Shown here: positions 5,942-11,804 of the stretch, one piece after another
Position numbering within the stretch: the first letter of the stretch is position 1
How the letters are laid out: the number at the start of each line of letters is the position of its first letter
Source of the DNA: Planctomycetota bacterium
GTDB lineage: Bacteria; Planctomycetota; Brocadiia; JAJRTI01
Direction: 5' to 3'
NCBI GenBank assembly: GCA_024278415.1
Contig: JAJRTI010000663.1
Coordinates: 1-11,804, forward strand
DNA length: 11,804 nucleotides
Program-made: the position numbers and the translations under genes
The notes under the pieces: generated by a model
Database searches by the model: none
Seen by the model: only the letters and a program-made list of their open reading frames with translations
What the model was told of the DNA's origin: nothing

Positions 5942-7033
5942 TCAGTCGGACGCCACCTGCACTTCGCGGCCTGCCGCGGCGGACGCGTAGAGCGCGTCGA
6001 GCGCGCCCATGACGTTTAGCACCTCTTCGCGCTTGACGATCAGTTCCGCGTCGCCACGAATCGCGGCCACGAAGTTTTCCGTTTCAGCCCAATGCCCGTG
6101 GAACGGCACGTTGGGGGGTGGCGGGATCTCGGGCTCCGCCTTGATCACGTGGCCCCCCATTCGGCTGGTCACGGTCAACGGGCTGAAGGTCATGCCGCCC
6201 TCCGTGCCCAGCAGCATGTGGCCGCTCTGGTTTGCCTCGGGGATATACGACGCCCAACTGGTCTTGAGCACGATCGTGCCGCCGTTTTCGAGACGCAGGA
6301 AGCCGCCGGCGAAATCCTCGACGTCGAACTCGCGGTAATCATAGGGCCGCGGCGTGAGCGCGCCGTTCGGGGTTGAATTCTTGCCTTGGTCGCGGTCCCC
6401 AAACTTGGTGTACGTGCTGCCGCTGACCGCGGCGACCTTCGGGTTCCCCATGATCCAGATGATCAGGTCGAGGATGTGCACGCCGAGGTCGTAGATCGGC
6501 CCGCCCGCAGAATGCTCCATCATGTGGAAGCGTCCCCACGTGGGGATGCCGCTGCGCCGGAGCATGGTCGTCTCGGCAAAGTAGACCTCGCCGAGTTGTC
6601 CCGATGCAACAATGTCCCTGGCCGCGAATGCGTATGGGGCAAACCGCGAGCTTTGCCCAACCATGAGCACGCGCCCGGCCTTGTCCGCGGCCTCGTACAT
6701 CTCGACCGCATCCGGACGGCTCGTGGCGATCGGCTTTTCGCACAGGACGTGTGCCCCCGCCGCGAGGGCCGCAAGGGTCCCCTCCTTGTGGTAGCAGTTG
6801 GGCGTGCAAACCGAGACGATGTCGAGGGACTCCTTCGCCAGCATGGCGCGGTAGTCCCCGTAGTGATTCGGGATGCCGTTGGCCTCGGCGAACGTCGCGG
6901 CGATCTCCGGGCAGATGTCCGCGTTCGCCACGATCTCCACGCTGTCCGATAGGTTCTTCCAAGCCGGCGCGTGCGCCACGTTCGCGATCCATCCAGAGCC
7001 GAGGATCCCGACTCTCAGTTTCTTCCTGGGCAT
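5942..7033 (-). CDS. Gfo/Idh/MocA family NAD(P)-dependent oxidoreductase (first in operon)
   Basis: This 363-residue protein is a canonical Gfo/Idh/MocA member. The Rossmann loop is GILGSGWIANVAH (9-21), the EKP motif is at 99-101 (CEKPIATS), and the substrate-domain catalytic motif DLGVHILD is at 182-189 with His186 as probable acid/base. It would oxidise a hydroxyl of a sugar, sugar acid or cyclitol with NAD(P)+, or run in reverse. The start is ATG at 7033-7031 with AGGAG eight bases upstream; an upstream in-frame ATG at 7096 would add 21 residues without family similarity and is rejected. It is the first gene after the operator/promoter region, with a leader of about 85 bases. It differs clearly from the second oxidoreductase in its cofactor loop and catalytic motif, so the two probably act on different intermediates and are not a recent duplication. 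Confidence 0.93.
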   Translation of the reverse strand: MPRKKLRVGILGSGWIANVAHAPAWKNLSDSVEIVANADICPEIAATFAEANGIPNHYGDYRAMLAKESLDIVSVCTPNCYHKEGTLAALAAGAHVLCEKPIATSRPDAVEMYEAADKAGRVLMVGQSSRFAPYAFAARDIVASGQLGEVYFAETTMLRRSGIPTWGRFHMMEHSAGGPIYDLGVHILDLIIWIMGNPKVAAVSGSTYTKFGDRDQGKNSTPNGALTPRPYDYREFDVEDFAGGFLRLENGGTIVLKTSWASYIPEANQSGHMLLGTEGGMTFSPLTVTSRMGGHVIKAEPEIPPPPNVPFHGHWAETENFVAAIRGDAELIVKREEVLNVMGALDALYASAAAGREVQVASD

Positions 7034-7126
7034 ATGCGTTTCTCCTGCCGTGGACAATCTTGCTACTGTAGATTTGGCCCATCCTGTGCGCGACATGGGG
7101 CAGCCAGCGGACGCGGCCGGCCTATC

Positions 7127-7156
7127 ATTCTACTGCCGCACATCCCTTGCATTCAA
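7127..7156 (-). promoter_or_regulatory. Candidate sigma-70 promoter of the catabolic operon
   Basis: On the minus strand, TTGAAT (7156-7151) and TAGAAT (7132-7127) are separated by 18 bases, resembling TTGACA/TATAAT. The -35 begins directly after the operator repeats, the placement expected for an AraC-family activator touching RNA polymerase. The implied transcript start is near 7120, giving a leader of about 85 bases. Promoter specificity in this organism is unknown. Confidence 0.5.
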
Positions 7157-7175
7157 GCCAAACATCTTGTATATC
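7147..7175 (+). promoter_or_regulatory. Possible promoter of the AraC-family regulator gene
   Basis: TTGCAT (7147-7152) and TATATC (7170-7175) are 17 bases apart on the plus strand. The -10 would lie inside the palindromic operator, so binding of the regulator could repress its own gene. Both hexamers are imperfect, so this is only a candidate. Confidence 0.3.
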
Positions 7176-7199
7176 TGCCACAAGATGTTGTAAATCTGC
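7158..7199 (-). promoter_or_regulatory. AraC-type operator: tandem 21-bp half-sites and a palindrome
   Basis: Two tandem copies of a 21-base unit (minus strand 7199-7179 and 7178-7158) match at 16 of 21 positions and start GCAGATTTACAA and GCAGATATACAA. A 21-base period is two helical turns, as in direct-repeat sites of AraC-family activators. Overlapping them is a perfect inverted repeat, AACATCTTGT (7161-7170) and ACAAGATGTT (7180-7189), with a 9-base spacer. The block ends one base before the operon -35. A weaker related sequence, AAATCTACA on the minus strand at 7075-7067, lies nearer the first gene. Confidence 0.65.
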
Positions 7200-7225
7200 A
7201 CACAGAATAGGAGGGGTCAGAGAAG

Positions 7226-8107
7226 ATGAATCCAGGCCTGATCGACGAGCGGAGCGTGGAACTCCTGCCCGACATCGCCAATGCGGAGCGGGCGATTCAG
7301 TGGTGGGAACACAACCACAAGAGGGTTTGCCATGGGATGCGGGACATGCACTATGGCCTGGAATTCGCCATCGTGCTCGCCGGCCGGGTGAAACAGATCT
7401 ACCCGAACTGGGAAACCATCGTGGGGCCGGGCGAAGCGTGGCTGTGCGGCATGTGGGAGCCGCACGGATACGACGTGGTGAAGGCGCCCGCCCGATTCGT
7501 GGGCTGCCGAATCTGGCCCCCGCTGCTCGCCAGTCTCCGGTTCTCACAGGCCGCGGGCTTCGATTGGTTCGCGCCCTTCGCCGCGCCCCCACGAGAACGC
7601 CCCCAGGCGCCCCGCAAGAGCCGGCCGCGCATGCGAGCGCTGGCGGAGCGCTTGTTGGCCGTAGACCACGAGCCAGAGGGCCATCAAGAAGTGTGGCCCG
7701 TTCTGATCGTCATGGAGACGCTCTTGGAGCTGACGCGCAACTGGACTCCACCCAGCGCACATCGCCGCGCCTCGCTCACCGTCATGTCTCGCGTGAGCCC
7801 TGCCATCGAGCTGGTGTTCGCTCGCCGACGCTTCCTCTCCGTGCAAGAGGCGGCCCGGGCTTGCGGCATGAGCCGGAACCATTTCAGCCGGCTGTTTGGC
7901 GAAGTGATGGGCATCAGCTTCCCGCAGTTTGCGCTGCGCTATCGCCTCAGTTGTGTGGCCGGCCAACTGACGAGCACGGATGCCCCCATCAAGACCGTGG
8001 CGTCAGCCTGGGGCTTCACGGACGACAGCCACCTCCACCACCAGTTCCGGCGGCACTACGGCATGTCGCCGTCCGAGTATCGCCGGCGACGCTCAGGCGC
8101 GCGGTAG
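7226..8107 (+). CDS. AraC-family transcriptional regulator
   Basis: This 293-residue regulator is divergent from the operon it most likely controls. The N-terminal part (about 40-100) looks like an AraC-type cupin sensing domain: HYGLEFAIVLAGRV, VGPGEAWLCG, then EPHGYDV with His80 at the usual ligand-contact position. The C-terminal DNA-binding domain has both helix-turn-helix units: LSVQEAARACGMSRNHFSRL (204-223), and a second unit (255-287) ending HYGMSPSEYRRR, the family signature. The start ATG has AGGAGGGG nine bases upstream. No membrane segment is seen, so it is a one-component cytoplasmic sensor. The 192-base divergent gap carries half-sites and a palindrome fitting this class, supporting control of the minus-strand operon and possibly of itself. 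The inducer is unknown; by analogy it would be a sugar substrate or intermediate of the pathway. Confidence 0.94.
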   Translation: MNPGLIDERSVELLPDIANAERAIQWWEHNHKRVCHGMRDMHYGLEFAIVLAGRVKQIYPNWETIVGPGEAWLCGMWEPHGYDVVKAPARFVGCRIWPPLLASLRFSQAAGFDWFAPFAAPPRERPQAPRKSRPRMRALAERLLAVDHEPEGHQEVWPVLIVMETLLELTRNWTPPSAHRRASLTVMSRVSPAIELVFARRRFLSVQEAARACGMSRNHFSRLFGEVMGISFPQFALRYRLSCVAGQLTSTDAPIKTVASAWGFTDDSHLHHQFRRHYGMSPSEYRRRRSGAR

Positions 8108-8113
8108 ATGTTT

Positions 8114-8142
8114 CTGGCGCCAGGGCGCGCCTGTTGGCGCGC
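8114..8142. terminator. GC-rich hairpin after the regulator gene, weak terminator candidate
   Basis: A perfect palindrome CTGGCGCCAG (8114-8123) is followed by a 7-base-pair stem GCGCGCC/GGCGCGC with a TGTT loop (8125-8142), starting seven bases after the regulator stop. No T-run follows on either strand, so intrinsic termination is doubtful. The rest of the 179-base gap up to the convergent hydrolase gene shows no gene; a degenerate GATC-type sequence GATCTGTCGGAT lies at 8205-8216. Confidence 0.3.
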
Positions 8143-8286
8143 ACGCGGGTGACGCACACGCACCTCGTGGCCGCACGCTGCTACGCGCCGGCCGGTCGAT
8201 GCGGGATCTGTCGGATTTGAAGTCTTCTGGGGTTCGCCCGGCCGTCTCCGGCGGCTGGCTGCGCGGTGGCGTCCAGGAGGAACGCG

Positions 8287-11200
8287 TCACCCGCCCTCCA
8301 GCCGCGAGAGCACGATCCGGCCGATGCGGCCCTTGAAGTGGTACCCGCCCTTGCCGGACGCTATCCCCACCTGGGCCAAGTCCGCATAGGCCGCCGGCAA
8401 GGGCGAACGCGTGGCCGCATCCAACTTGCCGTTGATGAACAGCATCGCATTCCGGCCGTCGAACCGCAACGATACGTGATAGGCCCCCTCGGGCGAAAGC
8501 ACGGTCTTGCCTCGCAGATGCCGCGCCTGGCCTTGGCCTATGAATATCTCGACATTCAGTTTCAGGCCGCGGTTGACCATCAAACGAAATCCGCGCTTCT
8601 TGTATGCCATCGCCTGGAATATCCCGCCGTAGTAATTGTCCGGCGCTGCTTCGGGCGACAGGTCCACGTCAAGCGCAAAGGCCGCGGGCTGCGCGAGTTC
8701 TTTGATCGTCTTCAGCGACGCGACGAGCCCTTCCGCGCCGGTGAAGCGCAGCGCGGGCGCGTCGCCGATCTTCGCCGGCTTCGGACTTGGCGAGCCCTTA
8801 AGCGGCTTCAACGCGGCTTCTGGATACGTGCGGCACGGCACGACGCTTCCCGTGTAATCGCCGGGATCCCAGACCGCGAACGGCCGCCCCGCGCTCGCGG
8901 CTTCTTCGCCCTCTGTCTCCACGCCTGCCGTCACACCCAGCACCATCATTTGCGTGGTCTCGATCGCGCCGATCACGTCCATCGACTTCACGACTTTGTC
9001 CGGGTGCGGGTTCTTCCATTCGGTCACGTAGAATCCGACCGGGGAGGTAACGCGGTTCTTGCCCGTCCACGCGACCTGCGCGTTCGCGACCGGCGCGGGA
9101 TGGTACCAGTCGGAAATGTCCCTGTGCCAGCGCACAGGGAACACCGCTGTGGATCCGTCCGCGTAGTGGAACACGTAACGCGCGACGACGGGCGTCGGGT
9201 CTTTGCTCTTCGGCGCCCAACCGGCCGCGTGCGCGAACCAGAACACGTCCGCCTTCTTGCCAATGGGGATGCCCGTCTTGCGGTCCGGCAGCTTCATGCG
9301 CCGGTCCTTGCCGCGAAGCGAGATGATCGCGCGGCCGCGGTTCTTCTTGGGATCGATCAGCCGAAACGGCCGGCCGCAGAAGCGGTTCATTTCCGGAAAC
9401 TTGCCCACCGCGACCGGCGGCCCGTTGCCGCCGGCGCGGCCCGTGTGGTTGATGAGGAAGAAGCACATGTCCGACTCGCCGCTGTCCATCCAGCCGCCCT
9501 TGCCGTCGTCGGCCGTCTCGTCGTAGTAGCCCATGTTCGCGTGCTTGGACAGGTCGACGTAAGAATAGCTGTAGGACTTTTCGACCCGGGGCCGGATGCG
9601 CGCGCCAAGGTTGGCTGCGATGGCGCTGACGATGCGCATCACGCTCGGGCCGCGGGCCGCGAGCGCCCGCTCCCACGGCAGCGTGTCGAACAACACCAGG
9701 CCCTTGCCCGCGGGAATCTCCGTCAGCACAGCCGGCGCGGCCAGGCGCCGGCCCGACTGGAGCGTGGGCAGCACCAACTCGTACCGGCCAATGGACGCCA
9801 GCGGCTTGCCCTCCGCAAAATAGCCCGCCCGCGCGGCGATGTTGACTTCCGTCCAGTAGAAGTCGGCCGAGGACAAGCCGTTGAGCACCTGCGCATCGGC
9901 CCGGCGCGCGAGGGACTGAATCTTCTTGTTGTCGAACTCCCGAAGGACGGGCTTGAAGGGCAGAATCCTCGCCGCCTTGGCCGCGGTCTCAGGGGTAAAC
10001 CCGTGGAGCCAGACGCGGCCGCCCGCGGCCAGCAATTCCTTGATTCGTTTGACGTCCGCATCGCTCAGCTCCGCGGATGCGTCGATGAACACCGGCCCCG
10101 AGCCGTCCGCGCTAGCGACGGTTTCGACGTTGCACGCGCGCAGGACGCCGGCCGCGTCGCGGTTGGATCCAGCCATCACCTGGAGCGGTGCCGTCGGCGC
10201 CGGCGCATAGGCCAACGCTCGGCGCACAAGCCTCGACAGCAGCAGGCCCGCGGCTGGCTCGACGCCCACGCGGTCGCACAGAAACAACTGGCTCTGAATG
10301 ATCGCGCCCTTCCCGCAGGGCGTCTCGCCCAGCGGCATCCACTCGAGCCCGTACACGCCTCCCGCGTCGAGAAGAATCCGCGTGCGGCCGTTGGACGGCT
10401 TGGCGAAGGACCGCGCGGCAACCAAATGGTCCGGACGCCACCACGAAAGCTGCCGGCCATCGAGTCCCGCGAGGATGGGGTGGTCGTACGTGCGCTTCCA
10501 CGTGCGGGTGCAGATGTGTTTCTCGTCGATCTCGGGAAACTCCGAGCCGAGGGAATACCACTTCTCCTGGCGCAGCACGACGACCCGCCCCCCCTCGCGT
10601 GCGAAGCGAACCAGAGCCTTCTTGAAGCGCGCCGGCGAGGTCTTCTCGCCCACGATGACGACGCGCTTGCCCTTGAGGGCCGCAGGCATAAGGGACGTCA
10701 CGGGCCGCAGCTTCAGGCCCAACTTCGCCAATGCCGCGGCCGTTTCGCCGGAAGCATCGACCAGCACAATCGAATCCGCGTCCACACCGGCAAGCGACGC
10801 GCGCGGCATGATGAACACCGTCTCCTCGAATCGGCTCTTCTCGTGGTAACCGCCCGCGGCCCAGTACATGAGCCGCACCTTCAGCGTGGCCGCGACCTGC
10901 TCCGTCACCCGCGGGAACTCGATGGGGATGTCCACGTCGTGAACTTCGCCGGGCTTCAGACGGACGGGGATGCGCTTCCGCCACAGGGTCACTCCGCCCG
11001 CGCGCAGGATGCACTGAAGGAAGGTTCGGTACGTGTATTCGTGCTCGCCGTCGTTGAACAGCACCACGCGTCGCGCGCCGGTCTCGCCGCCGGTGAAGTT
11101 GGGATGGAAATCGACGCGGCGCACGGCCACCTGCGGCATGATGCGCTCGCGGTCGCCATACCAAGGATTGATCCCCGCCACTCCGCGGCGACGATAGATA

Positions 11201-11804
11201 TCGGTCAGCATCATGACGGCCTCGGCGAATGGGTTGCCGGGGACCGCGTCGCGGAACTGGATGTCCTGCTGGTCCCACTTTTCCCAGTCGTACGCGGCCT
11301 CGCCCGCGAACGCGCACCACTGATTCGGCGGACCGCCCAGGCTCCAATACTCGCCGATCACGAGCGGCCGGTTCCAGACGAACTGCGAGCGCCAGCCCGT
11401 GTTGACCCCCTTGTCCTTGAGCCAGTCGAAGTTGTTCGGAATCACATAGCCGGAATGGGGGAACTCCTCGCGCAGCGGGCCGGCCTGGCTTTCCGGGTAG
11501 TGCACGTTGATGATGGGCAGCAACCCGTCCCAGCCGTTCTCTCCGTCGCCGTCGAGGGGGCGGATAGCGTCCAGTTCGCGCACGGCCCTGACCAGTTCCC
11601 GCGCGGTCGCTTTGTATTCGGGATTCTCGGGCATGCGATCCCAATAGGTCTCGTTGGTCATGTTCCAGATGACCAACGACGGCCGGCTCCGGTATTGCCG
11701 CACGATGCCTTGGATGTAGTCGATGTACGCGGGCAGCCAAAGCTCCTTCTTGTCCGGCGGATAGGAGACCACCGCGGGCGGCGAGAATTCGGGAACGACC
11801 ATGA
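8287..11804 (-). CDS. Multidomain glycoside hydrolase (GH2/clan A-like TIM barrel), 5' end missing
   Basis: The visible 1171 residues begin inside a catalytic barrel, since MVVPEF reads as an internal barrel strand and the frame reaches the window edge; residue numbers count from that Met. Domains in order: clan GH-A TIM barrel (1 to about 230), with acid/base E51 in WNMTNETYW and nucleophile E151 in LVIGEYW; an Ig-like sandwich (235-335); two consecutive class I glutamine amidotransferase-like Rossmann domains (about 340-535 and 555-735), as found without amidotransferase chemistry in some large glycosidases; a beta-sandwich (740-960) with ANMGYYDETADDGKGGWMD and EWKNPHP; and a C-terminal LamG/concanavalin A-like domain (1010-1171). 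It would cleave a glycoside or polysaccharide, probably outside the cytoplasm, but the signal peptide would be outside the window. It converges on the regulator gene and has its own promoter elsewhere. Substrate and exact GH family are not assignable. Confidence 0.85.
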   Translation of the reverse strand, partial: MVVPEFSPPAVVSYPPDKKELWLPAYIDYIQGIVRQYRSRPSLVIWNMTNETYWDRMPENPEYKATARELVRAVRELDAIRPLDGDGENGWDGLLPIINVHYPESQAGPLREEFPHSGYVIPNNFDWLKDKGVNTGWRSQFVWNRPLVIGEYWSLGGPPNQWCAFAGEAAYDWEKWDQQDIQFRDAVPGNPFAEAVMMLTDIYRRRGVAGINPWYGDRERIMPQVAVRRVDFHPNFTGGETGARRVVLFNDGEHEYTYRTFLQCILRAGGVTLWRKRIPVRLKPGEVHDVDIPIEFPRVTEQVAATLKVRLMYWAAGGYHEKSRFEETVFIMPRASLAGVDADSIVLVDASGETAAALAKLGLKLRPVTSLMPAALKGKRVVIVGEKTSPARFKKALVRFAREGGRVVVLRQEKWYSLGSEFPEIDEKHICTRTWKRTYDHPILAGLDGRQLSWWRPDHLVAARSFAKPSNGRTRILLDAGGVYGLEWMPLGETPCGKGAIIQSQLFLCDRVGVEPAAGLLLSRLVRRALAYAPAPTAPLQVMAGSNRDAAGVLRACNVETVASADGSGPVFIDASAELSDADVKRIKELLAAGGRVWLHGFTPETAAKAARILPFKPVLREFDNKKIQSLARRADAQVLNGLSSADFYWTEVNIAARAGYFAEGKPLASIGRYELVLPTLQSGRRLAAPAVLTEIPAGKGLVLFDTLPWERALAARGPSVMRIVSAIAANLGARIRPRVEKSYSYSYVDLSKHANMGYYDETADDGKGGWMDSGESDMCFFLINHTGRAGGNGPPVAVGKFPEMNRFCGRPFRLIDPKKNRGRAIISLRGKDRRMKLPDRKTGIPIGKKADVFWFAHAAGWAPKSKDPTPVVARYVFHYADGSTAVFPVRWHRDISDWYHPAPVANAQVAWTGKNRVTSPVGFYVTEWKNPHPDKVVKSMDVIGAIETTQMMVLGVTAGVETEGEEAASAGRPFAVWDPGDYTGSVVPCRTYPEAALKPLKGSPSPKPAKIGDAPALRFTGAEGLVASLKTIKELAQPAAFALDVDLSPEAAPDNYYGGIFQAMAYKKRGFRLMVNRGLKLNVEIFIGQGQARHLRGKTVLSPEGAYHVSLRFDGRNAMLFINGKLDAATRSPLPAAYADLAQVGIASGKGGYHFKGRIGRIVLSRLEGG

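Noticed and set aside
4834..6012. 392-codon plus-strand frame across the second oxidoreductase and the adjoining gap
   Set aside because: It is antisense to a well-supported gene and spans a gene boundary and the intergenic repeat; no family features are seen.
7034..7096. Upstream ATG adding 21 residues to the first oxidoreductase
   Set aside because: The extra residues have no family match, whereas the ATG at 7033 has AGGAG at ideal spacing and begins directly at the Rossmann strand.
8125..8142. Strong intrinsic terminator between the regulator and hydrolase genes
   Set aside because: The stem is good but no T-run follows on either strand, so it is kept only as a weak candidate.
8108..8286. 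Small protein gene in the gap after the regulator
   Set aside because: The only open frame there (minus, 8290-8093) overlaps both neighbours' ends, has low-complexity Arg/Pro/Ser content, and lacks a convincing ribosome-binding site.
10112..11740. 542-codon minus-strand frame overlapping the hydrolase in another frame
   Set aside because: The translation is Arg/Gly/Pro-rich low complexity, as expected from an out-of-frame reading of a G+C-rich gene.

Overview
The window is G+C-rich bacterial DNA (hand counts give about 65-70% in typical coding stretches). It carries an AraC-controlled catabolic operon on the minus strand, built around an oxygen-sensitive glycyl radical enzyme, next to a large glycoside hydrolase gene that converges on it. 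The mix of Gfo/Idh/MocA oxidoreductases, a sugar phosphate isomerase/epimerase-like protein, a GxxExxY protein, and a secreted-type hydrolase with a C-terminal LamG-like domain suggests an anaerobic polysaccharide degrader. Planctomycetota, Verrucomicrobiota/Kiritimatiellota, Lentisphaerota or Hydrogenedentota all fit. This is an inference from gene content; no RNA marker gene is present.

Layout, read along the minus strand from the divergent promoter. The region 7034-7225 is a shared promoter/operator holding a perfect 10-bp-arm palindrome and two 21-bp tandem half-sites just upstream of a good -35/-10 pair. Downstream come two Gfo/Idh/MocA oxidoreductases (7033-5942 and 5817-4693), a xylose isomerase-like TIM-barrel protein (4696-3839), a small GxxExxY/PDDEXK-like gene flanked by 27-bp imperfect inverted repeats (3819-3379), a radical SAM activating enzyme (3375-2377), its glycyl radical enzyme (2380-179), and the first ~60 codons of an exported protein (182 to beyond the left edge). 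Four-base stop/start overlaps link three pairs of neighbours. On the plus strand, 7226-8107 encodes the AraC-family regulator. From 8287 to the right edge, on the minus strand, lies a >1171-residue glycoside hydrolase whose 5' end is outside the window.

Proposed logic (inference): a sugar or sugar-like compound is oxidised to a keto form by one or both NAD(P)-dependent oxidoreductases and rearranged or cleaved by the TIM-barrel protein. A radical C-C or C-X bond cleavage by the glycyl radical enzyme follows. The regulator would sense the compound and activate the operon. The glycyl radical enzyme has the Cys and Gly radical sites but not the Cys-x-Glu motif of the well-studied dehydratase/lyase members, so its reaction cannot be assigned and may be new.

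The most unusual structures are the inverted-repeat-bounded GxxExxY cassette, which seems to have landed between the Shine-Dalgarno sequence and start codon of the activating enzyme, and a GATC-rich 9-nt-period repeat that supplies the C-terminal tail of that same enzyme and recurs between the two oxidoreductase genes.
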